Part shown: piece by piece, positions 43,478 to 52,737 of the stretch
Layout of the letters: the number at the start of each line of letters is the position of its first letter
Position numbering within the stretch: position 1 is the first letter of the stretch
Assembly (NCBI GenBank): GCA_947383835.1
Contig: CANDEV010000002.1
Coordinates: forward strand, 1 to 64,000
DNA: 64,000 nt
Reading direction: 5' to 3'
From: an uncultured Clostridia bacterium
Lineage (GTDB): Bacteria > Bacillota > Clostridia > Oscillospirales > Ruminococcaceae
Notes under the pieces: generated by a model
Seen by the model: only the letters and a program-made list of their open reading frames with translations
Told to the model about the DNA's origin: nothing
Database searches by the model: none
Made by a program: the position numbers and the translations under genes

Positions 43478-43582
43478 ATGCTTGAAATTTTACAGTTTAT
43501 TTTCAGCAGCTTTTGGATTTGGTTGGGATTTGCACTAATTTTTTTTATAGCTTTACATGCTATTTTGTATACTATTAGATAA
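43478..43582 (+). CDS. 34-residue membrane peptide
   Basis: Starts at ATG 43478 after a strong GAGGAGGTGA and ends at TAA 43582. Almost the whole peptide is one membrane helix (FSSFWIWLGFALIFFIALHA). It is too short to classify. The good RBS and position in the early operon support translation. Confidence 0.55.
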   Translation: MLEILQFIFSSFWIWLGFALIFFIALHAILYTIR

Positions 43583-43609
43583 ATTGTTCGCAAAATTATA
43601 GCGTATTTA

Positions 43610-43662
43610 ACATATAAAAACTGTGAGGAACTTTTATCTCTTGAACAGATAGAAACGCCATA
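43610..43662 (+). pseudogene. Remnant duplicate of the Cro-like gene 3' end
   Basis: The frame reads CEELLSLEQIETP then stop, aligning with EELFSRERTKTS of the gene at 43250. Both are followed by the same AAGGAGGTG/GAGGAGGTG string. No upstream part remains. Confidence 0.6.
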
Positions 43663-43671
43663 AGGAGGTGA

Positions 43672-43890
43672 GTTGGTACGGAAACTACTTTCTTTAACAA
43701 GCTATCCGAGATTGTAGACACCGAATTTAACAATATTTTTGCAGGACTTTCGGGAAAACAAATCTCAAAACTGACAACGGAGGCTATAGACAAAAAATCA
43801 GACCGTATGAAAGCAGAGGCAGCCGCTTACATAGGTCTGAAAAGCGAAATGTGCAAGGAAATGATTAAGAAATTAAATGAGATTGAATGA
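43672..43890 (+). CDS. Small helical phage protein lacking a normal start codon
   Basis: Open frame of about 70 residues after GGAGGTG: TETTFFNKLSEIVDTEFNNI, then SKLTTEAIDKKSDRMKAEAA and a helical end. The frame has no ATG, GTG or TTG between the upstream TGA (43669) and an internal Met. A GTG at 43668 in the neighbouring frame would read into it if one G of TTGG were deleted. It may be a frameshifted gene or use an atypical start. It overlaps the 3' end of the next, opposing gene by 26 bp. Confidence 0.5.
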   Translation, partial: VGTETTFFNKLSEIVDTEFNNIFAGLSGKQISKLTTEAIDKKSDRMKAEAAAYIGLKSEMCKEMIKKLNEIE

Positions 43891-44254
43891 TTGATTTTGC
43901 CACAAGCATAATGGTTTCAATCGTCATTTCAATAGCTTTTTCTTTAAAAGTTTTCTTGGTTTCTTCCCATACGGCGGAAGTACGTACAGTATCAAGATAT
44001 TTATGTCCCTCAAAAGTAATGCCTGTAACAAATATATCCAATATGCAATTATCTGCTGACTGAATATTAGCATGGATATAATTGGCTTCATCAAGCATTA
44101 TAAGGGAATATGCAATATCTTCCGTGTTGTAATCCGGGAGTTTGTCACGTAAATCGGAAATGATAATAAAATTTGGTTCTAAATCTTCATTAAGTACAAG
44201 CATATCTTCGAGACTAAGCAGTACATCACGAATACAGTCATAATTTAAACGCAT
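43865..44254 (-). CDS. DUF2513 family phage protein
   Basis: 129 residues. The start MRLNYDCIRDVLLSLEDML and the winged-helix-like middle (YNTEDIAYSLIMLDEANYIH, then VTGITFEGHKYLDTVR) match what I recall of DUF2513, a domain frequent in Firmicute prophages near the repressor. The RBS AGGAGG precedes the ATG. It is the only minus-strand gene within the rightward early region. Molecular role unknown; a DNA-binding regulator is plausible. Confidence 0.78.
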   Translation of the reverse strand: MRLNYDCIRDVLLSLEDMLVLNEDLEPNFIIISDLRDKLPDYNTEDIAYSLIMLDEANYIHANIQSADNCILDIFVTGITFEGHKYLDTVRTSAVWEETKKTFKEKAIEMTIETIMLVAKSIIQSHLIS

Positions 44255-44328
44255 AAAAACACCTCCTTTCCTGCTTTAATTATACAGCGGAAAAATGAGG
44301 GTGTCAAGAAAAATGGAGGTGATAATGT

Positions 44329-44622
44329 ATGACAAATACAGAAAATCGTTCCGAAACAGCAAAAAAGGTCAAGGCGTTTCTCGACGACGACCTTAATAAA
44401 ATTGACACGCTTATAGACCAATACCCACAGCGTATACCTATCCCAATAATTGCGGATTTCCTGCATATGGACGAAAATAGTACTCGCGCGGCGGTCGAGG
44501 GCGGAGCGTTCGGTTTTGCATGGCGCAAGTCGGGCAAAGCGAATAAGGCGTATTGTGTGCCGACGGCGCAGTTTGTGCGTTGGTACCTTAACGTCGGGGT
44601 GCTGGAGGGCGTGTACTGCTAA
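44329..44622 (+). CDS. Phage early protein, possible HTH
   Basis: 97 residues: an acidic helical N-terminus, then IPIPIIADFLHMDENSTRAA near 42-61, which could be a helix-turn-helix, and a conserved-looking FGFAWRKSGKANKAYCVPTA near 68. GGAGGTGA is ahead of the ATG. I do not recognise it as a known family. Its HTH and wing-like basic segment suggest DNA binding, like an excisionase or a small regulator. Confidence 0.55.
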   Translation: MTNTENRSETAKKVKAFLDDDLNKIDTLIDQYPQRIPIPIIADFLHMDENSTRAAVEGGAFGFAWRKSGKANKAYCVPTAQFVRWYLNVGVLEGVYC

Positions 44623-44638
44623 TCAAAAAATTACATAA

Positions 44639-44879
44639 ATTCAAGCAGCGGTAAAGCTGCATAAAATACGGCGGGTGTGGACGCTGCCCATAAAAAACGT
44701 CCAATGCAGTAAAGCAAGTTTTTCATGGGTTTTTAGGGTGAAAATCCATGCACGGAGCAGGTTTATAAATTTGTTCCCGTCCGTGGGGTCAACATGGGAA
44801 TAATCGTCCGTCAACAAGTTTCGGCGGTTTTAATGTGAAATCGTCAGCCGTATTTATGCACCTTTACCGCTGCTTGAAT
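44639..44879. ncRNA. Candidate structured RNA closed by a 33-bp inverted repeat
   Basis: Arms at 44639-44672 and 44847-44879 match with one mismatch and one bulge (ATTCAAGCAGCGGTAAAG at the left base). Inside are further stems: TGGACG/CGTCCA (44678-44702), CATGGGTTTT/AAAATCCATG (44724-44750) and CACGGA/TCCGTG (44751-44785). This fills the 300-bp gap between early genes and shows no convincing coding frame. Strand is not determined; plus is likely from the flanking genes. Confidence 0.55.
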
Positions 44880-44922
44880 GGCAGAGGAAAACAGAATTTA
44901 AAAACATGAAAGGCGGTGCAGA

Positions 44923-45351
44923 ATGAACGCAGGTCTGTTTACTGCTCCGAACAAAAAGTACAGCTATTATCAGCTTTCCTTTAACCACCCGACGCTTGGC
45001 GCATTTTATAATGATTTTTTTGAGCATTACGGTCTTTCGAGGATAATGGGTATGGGCGATAAGACACGTCCCCAATACGAGAAGCTTTTGTGGGAATATC
45101 TGCGCAAGGTATACCGCCGCTTTAATCCCAACTTGGGCAAGGTACTGCCGAAATACGAGGAGGGTCAGCATCTTTCGGAAAATCTTATGGGCTATCCCGA
45201 AGAGGCTTTTAACGACTTTTTGCTTTGTGCACTGAACTTGCCGAAAGCGTTTGCGCTGTTTTACAAGACTTACCCCAAGGAGCTGGAGGAGCTTGCTAAC
45301 GCTTTGAAGCCCTCGGACACTTATATTAAATGGAAAAGAGGCGATTTATGA
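44923..45351 (+). CDS. Phage early protein, unknown
   Basis: 142 residues, mixed helical, with YYQLSFNHPTLGAFYNDFFE near 15 and RPQYEKLLWEYLRKVYRRFN near 48. AAAGGCGGTG precedes the ATG. It is the first of three genes linked by ATGA overlaps (45348 and 45575), so the three are translationally coupled. No recognised domain, signal peptide or membrane segment. Confidence 0.62.
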   Translation: MNAGLFTAPNKKYSYYQLSFNHPTLGAFYNDFFEHYGLSRIMGMGDKTRPQYEKLLWEYLRKVYRRFNPNLGKVLPKYEEGQHLSENLMGYPEEAFNDFLLCALNLPKAFALFYKTYPKELEELANALKPSDTYIKWKRGDL

Positions 45352-45578
45352 CGAAAATTTTAAAAACCGTTGAATGCTGCGGACTTAAATTCCGCATTTG
45401 CGACGACGGATTTTTGGTAGACCTGCGGGACGGCAATACCCGAAAGCTTACCAATGGGCGACACGCGGTGATATTGTTTTCGGAGGAAATCGGATCTCTC
45501 GTAATGGACAAGCTTTTTACCCTCATTAAAGAATTTAGGTACGACAAGTACACAGGGGAAAGAGGTGATAAAACATGA
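45348..45578 (+). CDS. Small phage protein, unknown
   Basis: 76 residues. The ATG at 45348 overlaps the previous stop (ATGA). It has a compact beta-rich pattern: CGLKFRICDDGFLVDLRDGN, then RHAVILFSEEIG. Function unknown. Confidence 0.6.
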   Translation: MTKILKTVECCGLKFRICDDGFLVDLRDGNTRKLTNGRHAVILFSEEIGSLVMDKLFTLIKEFRYDKYTGERGDKT

Positions 45579-45766
45579 AAAACAAGCATAAAGGAATTGA
45601 CACTTTAAAAATGCGGGAGCTGCACACAGCCTGTATGACTGTGGACGAAATTGCCGAAAAAATGGGCATTGATGTCTCCAGAGTGATATATGAACTGGAG
45701 TATTTAGGCTACAAGCCTATTTATGAAAAGGACAAGCCTGAACCCTGGAGGAGTCCGCAGAAATAA
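45575..45766 (+). CDS. Small HTH phage protein
   Basis: 63 residues with a likely helix-turn-helix (MTVDEIAEKMGIDVSRVIYE, about 21-40). Coupled to the previous gene by ATGA and preceded by AGAGGTG. Probably a small DNA-binding regulator. A GGTCTG/CAGACC hairpin (45773-45804) follows. Confidence 0.62.
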   Translation: MKNKHKGIDTLKMRELHTACMTVDEIAEKMGIDVSRVIYELEYLGYKPIYEKDKPEPWRSPQK

Positions 45767-45890
45767 AAAAGAGGTCTGAAAAGGCATAAACCCGAACAGA
45801 CCAAAAGAAAAATATTTACATAATCAGTATACTGCATTTTTCCGATTTTGTCAAGTGGGATTTTGCAGTTGATAAAAAGGACTGGTATAA

Positions 45891-46973
45891 ATGAAAGAAA
45901 TTTACAAAAGTCGAGTATACACAGAAAGACCCGCATATGCGGACTTTGACGCGCCTGCAAAATTTGAGGCTATAAAGAGCATTATTGCCAAGCGGCTTGT
46001 GCAGCACCCGAAAGCGATATGCTCATATTCGGGCGGCGCGGACAGCGACATCATGATCGACGTTATCGAGCGGACGCGGACATTGTTTGACCTCCCGCCG
46101 ATAAAGTATGTGTTTTTTAACACGGGACTTGAAATGCAGGCGACAAAAGACCATGTGAAAGCGACGGCGGAGAAGTACGGCGTTGAGATCGAGGAAGTCC
46201 GTCCGAAAATCAGCATCGTTACGGCGGCAAGGACATACGGTATTCCGTTTGTTTCAAAAATTATGTCGGGCGGCTTGTCGGAATGGCAGAAAAAAAGCGT
46301 CCCGTTGTCGATTGCCGAGGAATACGAGCAAGCGGCGGACAAGGCGGCAAAACGTGCGGAGCTGAAAGAGCGATACCCCAAATGCGAAAGTCTTATTAAC
46401 TTTTTGTGCTGCTGCAATTCAGCAGGCGAGCCGCGCCCGAACATACAGCTTGTAATAAATTCGTCTAAGTATATGAGGGACTTTATCGGCGAGTACCCGC
46501 CCGATTTCAAGATATGCGCAAAGTGCTGTGATTACTGCAAAAAGCAGCCGGCGCACAAAGTCCAAAAGGATTATGAAATGATTATCACGGGCGAACGCAG
46601 AGCCGAGGGCGGAATGAGGTCAGTCCCCCGCAAGGACAGCTCGTCAATGTGCTTTACCGAAACAGGTGACGGACAATTCAGGCTGCGACCGCTGTACTAT
46701 GTTACGGACGCGGACAAGGACTGGTACAAAAATTATTACGGAATAAAATATTCAGACGCTTACGAGGTGTACGGGCTTACGCGGACGGGGTGCTGCGGGT
46801 GTCCGATCTCTTACAAGGCGGTTGAGGACTTGGAGAAAATACGTCCCTATGAGCCGAACGTCGTCAAGGCGGCTTTGAATATTTTCGGCGCGAGCTATGA
46901 GTACCGTGCGAAATATAATGCTTATAAGGAAAAGCGGAAAAATCTAAATGAAAATACGAAAGGAAATGATTAA
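45891..46973 (+). CDS. PAPS-reductase-family protein, IbrA-like
   Basis: 360 residues of the adenine nucleotide alpha hydrolase/PAPS reductase fold. The PP-loop is SYSGGADSDIMIDVIER near residues 45-61, and FNTGLEMQATKDHV near 85 fits the family. Four Cys clusters (CCCNSAG, CAKCCDYC, and TGCCGCP near 306) look like metal or Fe-S ligands. The adjacent gene, starting one base after its stop, encodes a ParB-domain protein, as in the IbrA/IbrB pair of E. coli prophages. Related PP-loop proteins include DndC of DNA phosphorothioation. The pair might modify DNA or nucleotides; no experiment is implied by the sequence. Confidence 0.8.
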   Translation: MKEIYKSRVYTERPAYADFDAPAKFEAIKSIIAKRLVQHPKAICSYSGGADSDIMIDVIERTRTLFDLPPIKYVFFNTGLEMQATKDHVKATAEKYGVEIEEVRPKISIVTAARTYGIPFVSKIMSGGLSEWQKKSVPLSIAEEYEQAADKAAKRAELKERYPKCESLINFLCCCNSAGEPRPNIQLVINSSKYMRDFIGEYPPDFKICAKCCDYCKKQPAHKVQKDYEMIITGERRAEGGMRSVPRKDSSSMCFTETGDGQFRLRPLYYVTDADKDWYKNYYGIKYSDAYEVYGLTRTGCCGCPISYKAVEDLEKIRPYEPNVVKAALNIFGASYEYRAKYNAYKEKRKNLNENTKGND

Positions 46974-48083
46974 ATGAACAGCAACATTACTTACATAGGC
47001 GTAAACGAGGTATTGCCGCACCCGCTCAACCCCCGCAAGGAGGTTGGCGACGTTTCCGAGCTTGCGGAAAGCATTAAGAAAAACGGCATAATGCAAAATC
47101 TTACGGTTATTATCCACGAGGGCAAGTACCGCTGCCTTATCGGTCACAGGCGGCTTGCGGCGGCTAAGCTTGCAGGCTTGGAACAGGTACCTTGTGTTAT
47201 CGCGGAAAATATTCCGCTTGTGGATCAGATCGCGATAATGCTTTCGGAGAATATACAGCGGAACGACCTTACTAAAATTGAACAGATAGATGGAATGCAG
47301 ATGATGTTGGACTTAGGTGATACCGCCGACGGCATTTCAGAAAAAACGGGCTTGTCCGAATCGACAGTGCGCCGCCGTCTTAAGCTTCTTGAATACGGTC
47401 GGGACAAAATTGAGCAGGCATTTGAGCGCGGCGCGACGTTCAGCGATTTTGAAAAGCTGAACGATATATCCGATCCAAAAGCCCGTGAAAAGGTTGCGGA
47501 AAGTATCGGTACTCCGAATTTTAATTATTACTATGAAAATGCGCGCCGTGATGAAAAGTCCGCCAAAGCTTATGCCGCAGCTTTGGAACTTCTCAAATCC
47601 TTTGCTTCTGAAATTACCGAGGAGGAAAAGCAAAATTACAGGTATGTTGACGGTATGAACAGATACAGTGCAGAGAGTTTTAAAAAGCCCGATGATACGG
47701 AAACTGTAAAATATTTTTATTTTATGTACCCGACCGGTGAAGTGAGTATTTACCGTGAATTAACTGCCGAGGAAACGCAAGTCCTCGAGAAAAACAAAAA
47801 AGAAAATGAAGCCGCCGAGAAAAAACGTGAACAGCAGCGTGAGGCTTGTTCCGAACTTTACAAGCTTACAGAAATTGCCGCCGAGCTTAGGCACAAATTT
47901 ATTTTAGGCTGCGAGCCGCTTAAAGGCTGTAATTCTCAAAAGGATCAGCTTGCGGTTTATAAAAAGCTTTGCGGGTTTATGGTTCGGGCGTACATTGAAT
48001 TTAATTTTGATAAGTGGGACGTTTACGATATATTTCTCGACAATAATGTCTATGTATTCAAATCAGGTGGACGTATCTGTTGA
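46974..48083 (+). CDS. ParB/IbrB-like nuclease-domain protein, 3' end fused at a deletion
   Basis: 369 residues. The ParB N-terminal domain includes HPLNPRKEVGDVSELAESI near residue 15, GHRRLAAAKLAG near 60 and MLSENIQRNDLT near 92. An HTH with KTGLSESTVRRRLKLLE is near 130, followed by a charged coiled region (VLEKNKKENEAAEKKREQQR). It begins one base after the PAPS-reductase gene. The last dozen codons overlap the truncated tape measure gene in another frame, so the natural C-terminus is probably lost. It may still fold, because the ParB and HTH domains are complete. Confidence 0.82.
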   Translation: MNSNITYIGVNEVLPHPLNPRKEVGDVSELAESIKKNGIMQNLTVIIHEGKYRCLIGHRRLAAAKLAGLEQVPCVIAENIPLVDQIAIMLSENIQRNDLTKIEQIDGMQMMLDLGDTADGISEKTGLSESTVRRRLKLLEYGRDKIEQAFERGATFSDFEKLNDISDPKAREKVAESIGTPNFNYYYENARRDEKSAKAYAAALELLKSFASEITEEEKQNYRYVDGMNRYSAESFKKPDDTETVKYFYFMYPTGEVSIYRELTAEETQVLEKNKKENEAAEKKREQQREACSELYKLTEIAAELRHKFILGCEPLKGCNSQKDQLAVYKKLCGFMVRAYIEFNFDKWDVYDIFLDNNVYVFKSGGRIC

Positions 48084-50052
48084 GACGACGGCAAGTGCGC
48101 TTAAAAAGCTTACCGTAAATATGGGAGACGCGGCGGAGGGTTCGTCCTCTGCTGTTGCAAAATTTGAGGCGTTGGGGCTTTCTGTTACTGACGCGAACGG
48201 AAATCTTCGTTCCAATGATGAGGTTTTTGCGGAGGCTATTGAAAAACTGGGTCAAATTGAAAACGAGACGGAGCGGGACGCTGCTGCAATGGATCTGTTC
48301 GGCAAGTCGGCAACAGAGCTTAATCCTCTTATTTTAGGCGGTGCGGACGCTCTGAAAGAGTTCGGCGAAAGTGCAAAGGAAAACGGCTTGATATTATCAC
48401 AGAATGCACTTGACAGCTTAAATAATTTCAATGACAGCATTGATAATTTAAAAACAAACACTTCTGCGGCAGGAAATATTCTTGCGGGAGTATTTGCTCC
48501 ACAGTTTCAAGTGTTTACTGACACTATCGGCGGAAATGCAGTCGGCATTATAACTTCCATTGCGGATATTTTCAGCGGTGAAGCTATTGACGGTACGGTA
48601 CTGACGGAACAATTGAATGAGCTTGGTGCAGAAATTTCCGAGGGATTGGAGGAAATGCTCCCTACATTTTTAAATGGTTTCAATACAATAATTTTATCGG
48701 TTGTGCAGTCAATATCCGATTCGCTCTCGATAGCGGTAAATTCAATTCTGCCCACTATGATAAACGGCTGTACAAGCATTGTAAGCGGTCTTGTGGCAAA
48801 AATACCGTCCTTTGTGCCTACTATTTTAAAAGGCGCGGTAACGTTATTCAAGGGAATATTAGACGGTCTCAATCAGGTCATTGCACAAATTACACCAATG
48901 CTTACGCAGATAGTTTCCGATATTTCGGGTACGCTTGCAGAAAATATCCCGACATTGATTTCGGGAGCGGCACAATTTTTTGCGGGTATAGTTACAGCAA
49001 TTGCAGAGGTCATTCCCTCGATTATTGCAGCGGTTGTGGAGATTGTCCCACTCATATGTAATTCTGTTATAGAAAATATTCCGCTGCTGATAGACGCGGG
49101 ATTACAGCTTTTTGTATCGCTTACAGAGGCTTTACCCGACGCAATTGTGCAGATAGTGGCGGCTTTGCCCGAAATAATAAACGGAATTGTTTCCGCGCTG
49201 CTTGAAGCTGTTCCGCAGATAATTCAGGCGGGAATTGATCTGTTTGTCGCGCTTATAGATGAATTGCCAGAAATTATTACAACTATAGTTGAGGCTTTGC
49301 CGCAGATCATTACAGGTATTATTACCGCACTCATGGCTGCACTTCCGCAGCTGGTGCAGGCAGGGTATGATTTGTTTATTGGACTTATCGGCGCATTACC
49401 CGATATTATAATTGCTCTTGTAAATGCTATCCCGCAAATTATCGAGGGTCTGGTTACGGCTCTCATTGGAGCGACCCCCGAACTTGCAGCGGCGGGTGTG
49501 GAATTATTCGTTGCGACTATTAAAAATCTGCCGCAGATAATTATTGAGATAGTAAAAGCTGTACCCAAAATTGTAAGCGGTATTGTGGACGGCTTCAAGG
49601 AAAATATGAGCAATATTGTAAATATCGGCAAGGACATTATGGCGGGTATCGGGGACGGTATAATTTCGGGAGTTACGGCTGTAAAGGAGAAAATTTCAGC
49701 GGCGGGTGAAAAAATTATGAACTCGTTTAAGGAGTTTTTCGGTATCGCTTCCCCCTCAAAGCTTATGAAAAAAGTTGTGGGAATAAATCTTGCGGACGGC
49801 GTTGGTGTGGGCTTTACGGAGCAGATGTCGAAAATTTCCTCGGATATGCAGAAATCCGTACCTACAAGCTTTGACTTTGATGTTGAGGTGGACGCGGCGG
49901 CGACGGCTCGCAGACGTTACGGCGGCTCGGCTGGCGGCAATTCGGGCGGTATCAGCTTTGTTCAGAACAATTACAGTCCTGCGGCTCTTGACGCGGCTAC
50001 TATAAACAGGCAGACGCGGCAGGGTTTACAGCTTGCCCATGTTATGAGATAG
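48046..50052 (+). pseudogene. Phage tail tape measure protein, N-terminus deleted
   Basis: 668 residues remain. It opens inside the conserved region (ASALKKLTVNMGDAAEGSSS, then FEALGLSVTDANGNLRSNDE, ending DLFGKSATELNPL). The usual several hundred upstream residues and any RBS are absent. The middle is a long run of hydrophobic helical repeats (QIIQAGIDLFVALIDELPEI). The C-terminus EFFGIASPSKLMKK is normal. Its 5' end lies inside the ParB gene in another frame, marking a large internal deletion of the prophage. Confidence 0.82.
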
Positions 50053-50062
50053 GAGGTCTGCA

Positions 50063-50923
50063 ATGAAAAGGCAGCTTATTTTATCCGACGAATTTGGGAA
50101 CAGCATTGATCTATATAACGATCAGGGGATAAGGCTTGTAAGTACTGATGGCATAGGCTTCAATTCAAACATCACTGCAACGGAATTATATATTCATGAC
50201 GGCAGTATGTATCAAAGCAGCAGATTAAGTCAGCGGGGGATTTCTCTTGTAGTGCGGTATATCGGTGCAAAACACAAGCATGAGGACAGCAAGCTTAGAC
50301 TTGACACACTTTTGAACTGCAAGGGTGTGACCCGTTTAAGATATGTTACAGACAATATTGATTGGTACATAGAATGCCGAACGGAGCAGGTCAATACTCC
50401 ACCAAACACTTTTCCTATGTTGACGCAACTCTCTCTTTTATGTCCTGACCCGTATTGGAGGAAAAGTAAGACAGACGAGATAGTTTTTGCGGGGGTAATG
50501 CCGTTATGGGAATTTATTTGTGAAATTCCCGAAAGTGGAATGGAGTTCGGCGAGATCACAGCAGGTCAGATACGAACAATTTACAATGACGGTTCTGTTG
50601 ACTGCGGGGCGGTATTTGAGTTTATTTGCAAAAACCAATGCTTACGTCCTAAGATAGAAAATGTTATTACCGGGGAATACATATTTGTTAATTGCTGGAT
50701 GAATCCAGGAAGTATTTTAACCATATGCACAGAACGGGGGAAAAAGTCTGTGACGTATTCTTTAAACGGAGAAACACATAATTACCTTGACCAAACCAAA
50801 ACCAACAATGGCTTTTTTCAAATACACAGAGGAAAGAACATTTTGAAATATTCGTTTGAAAAGGGCAGCGAACATTCAGCGGATATTACGTGCAGGTTCG
50901 ATATTAAATACGGAGGGATTTAA
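50063..50923 (+). CDS. Distal tail protein (siphovirus tail component)
   Basis: 286 residues. It sits directly after the tape measure gene, where Dit is found in siphoviruses. The N-terminal part (ISLVVRYIGAKHKHEDSKLR, then GVTRLRYVTDNIDWYIECRT) and CPDPYWR near 130 match the Sipho_tail/Dit pattern I know. The protein forms the hub at the tail tip. RBS GGAGG is 6 nt before the ATG. Confidence 0.85.
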   Translation: MKRQLILSDEFGNSIDLYNDQGIRLVSTDGIGFNSNITATELYIHDGSMYQSSRLSQRGISLVVRYIGAKHKHEDSKLRLDTLLNCKGVTRLRYVTDNIDWYIECRTEQVNTPPNTFPMLTQLSLLCPDPYWRKSKTDEIVFAGVMPLWEFICEIPESGMEFGEITAGQIRTIYNDGSVDCGAVFEFICKNQCLRPKIENVITGEYIFVNCWMNPGSILTICTERGKKSVTYSLNGETHNYLDQTKTNNGFFQIHRGKNILKYSFEKGSEHSADITCRFDIKYGGI

Positions 50924-52054
50924 TTGGAACTGGAAATTTACGATGAAAATTTAGAAAGGCTGGGTATTGTTGACGAATTCATATCTCTGATATGGATACG
51001 ACGTTTTTATGACACGGGCGCATTTGAGCTCCGCGCGCCGATAACAGAAAATAACATTAAACTGTTACAGAAATCAAGGTATATTTACCGCACCGATGCA
51101 GACGAGACCTCGTTTATAAAATCCATTGGCGAATTTGAGCAGGAGGGCGAAAAGTTCATTATCGTTTCCGGGGCAATGCTTGAAGGAATTCTGGACAAAC
51201 GCACGATCAGCAATGGCGGGTATGATACGATTCTTAAAAATACGATTCATAATCATATTGCAAGCGGGACAGTATATGGATTTTATAATATGCGTGTAAC
51301 CGAAGATACTTATGGTATTGTAAACGAAGGCAGTGACATAGAGGCAGTCGGGAGAAATCTTGGCGAATATTCGCGTGAACTGCTTATGGGATATAAGCGT
51401 GCAGTAAAAATTGATTTTTTTCCTGCTGAAAAAAATATGATATGCAGCTTTGTTTCAGGGGTAGATCGCTCAAAAGATATTATTTTTTCAAGCGAAAATC
51501 TGAATATTTACAATACTGAATATAACTATTCGGAAGAGGGGTGTTACAATCTGGTTGAGGCGGAGGCTGTATATCCTGAATATATCGGAAATCAACATGT
51601 TGTGACAAATCCTGAAAAAGAATGGATGCTGAAGTCATTTATCGGAGATAAAAGCAGCCGAAATCTGAACTTGACAAATCTTTTTGTTTTGATAGACGCA
51701 ACTATTGGTGAAAAAGATGATTTTTGGACCGATGAAAACCACGAGATACACCATACGACATTGAAGGTACTTAACTATGAGGATACATACGAAAGGCTTT
51801 TAACTGTTTGCAGGCAGTATTATAAGCCGTTTACAGAAAATTTTTCCGGAACGGCAATAGGCGACGGATACCGTACTGAATGGAATGTTGGAGATTATGT
51901 GACATTCAGAGACGACAACAGAGAGACTTCATATGTAAAACAGATCGAAGAGGTAACGGAAGCTTTTGAAGCGGGCGGGAAGAGAGTAGATATTGTTTTG
52001 GGCGCAGCGTTAAGAACAATATTTGATTTAATAAAGGAGGCTAAATTAAAATGA
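50924..52054 (+). CDS. Tail-tip/baseplate protein, Gp37-like (ReqiPepy6 type)
   Basis: 376 residues. The N-terminal DEFISLIWIRRFYDTGAFEL and VSGAMLEGILDKRTI, and the C-terminal WNVGDYVTFRD, match Gp37-like tail proteins of Clostridia siphophages, which act as tail-associated or hub proteins. The start is a TTG at 50924 after GGAGG. It is abutted to the distal tail gene (no gap) and overlaps the next start by ATGA. Confidence 0.82.
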   Translation: MELEIYDENLERLGIVDEFISLIWIRRFYDTGAFELRAPITENNIKLLQKSRYIYRTDADETSFIKSIGEFEQEGEKFIIVSGAMLEGILDKRTISNGGYDTILKNTIHNHIASGTVYGFYNMRVTEDTYGIVNEGSDIEAVGRNLGEYSRELLMGYKRAVKIDFFPAEKNMICSFVSGVDRSKDIIFSSENLNIYNTEYNYSEEGCYNLVEAEAVYPEYIGNQHVVTNPEKEWMLKSFIGDKSSRNLNLTNLFVLIDATIGEKDDFWTDENHEIHHTTLKVLNYEDTYERLLTVCRQYYKPFTENFSGTAIGDGYRTEWNVGDYVTFRDDNRETSYVKQIEEVTEAFEAGGKRVDIVLGAALRTIFDLIKEAKLK

Positions 52055-52725
52055 CAAGCAGTTTTTTTAACAGTTATCTGGGCGATAGGAGATATCGTGC
52101 AGAGGATTGGGCGAAATATTTTAAACAACTTATTGGCAATGGATATTTTGCAAAAGAGCCAACTTCAATGAAGGTACAAGCTGCGGACGGATTGAATGTA
52201 AAAATTGCGGCGGGCTGCTGTTTTATAAACGGATATATAGGTTATTCGGAGGGGACGGACATATTGACTATACAGCACGGAGGAATAAAAACGAGGATAG
52301 ACAGGGTCGTTTTACGGCTTGATACATTGGAAAAGCGCTGCATTTATCCGCATATTATTCAAGGCGTAGTGCAAGATTCTCCGTTTTGCCCCAACGTTGT
52401 GCGCAGCGGTCAGATCTACGACCTGGGAATTGCGGAAATAACTGTTCCTGCAAACGCTTCAAGCATATCGCAGTGCAGCATTGTTGATACAAGAATTGAC
52501 AATGATTTGTGCGGCGCGGTTGTCGGTATTATTAAACAATTTGACGCAGTTGATTTTATAAACAGGCTTAATGAGGCATACGATGATGCCTGGGAAAAAT
52601 TTGTGGAATCGGTCATTTTATCAAACGGCAATATTATTTTAAATATCACCGACAAGAAAATGAAAAAGGATTTAAAAATGCTGAAACGTCGTCATACTGT
52701 GGCGGATCTGTTCAGCATTATGTAA
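52051..52725 (+). CDS. Baseplate/receptor-binding structural protein
   Basis: 224 residues. FFNSYLGDRRYRAEDWAKYF is at the start, then beta-rich GLNVKIAAGCCFINGYIGYS near 52 and RIDRVVLRLDTLEKR near 85. It resembles a minor tail structural protein that carries the fibre in Clostridia siphophages. The ATG at 52051 overlaps the previous stop. No enzymatic motif is seen. Confidence 0.7.
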   Translation: MTSSFFNSYLGDRRYRAEDWAKYFKQLIGNGYFAKEPTSMKVQAADGLNVKIAAGCCFINGYIGYSEGTDILTIQHGGIKTRIDRVVLRLDTLEKRCIYPHIIQGVVQDSPFCPNVVRSGQIYDLGIAEITVPANASSISQCSIVDTRIDNDLCGAVVGIIKQFDAVDFINRLNEAYDDAWEKFVESVILSNGNIILNITDKKMKKDLKMLKRRHTVADLFSIM

Positions 52726-52737
52726 GGAGGATTTTCA

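Noticed and set aside
46974..48083. Chromosome partition ParB
   Set aside because: No ParA is adjacent; it lies in a phage next to a PAPS-reductase-like gene, which fits IbrB-type proteins.
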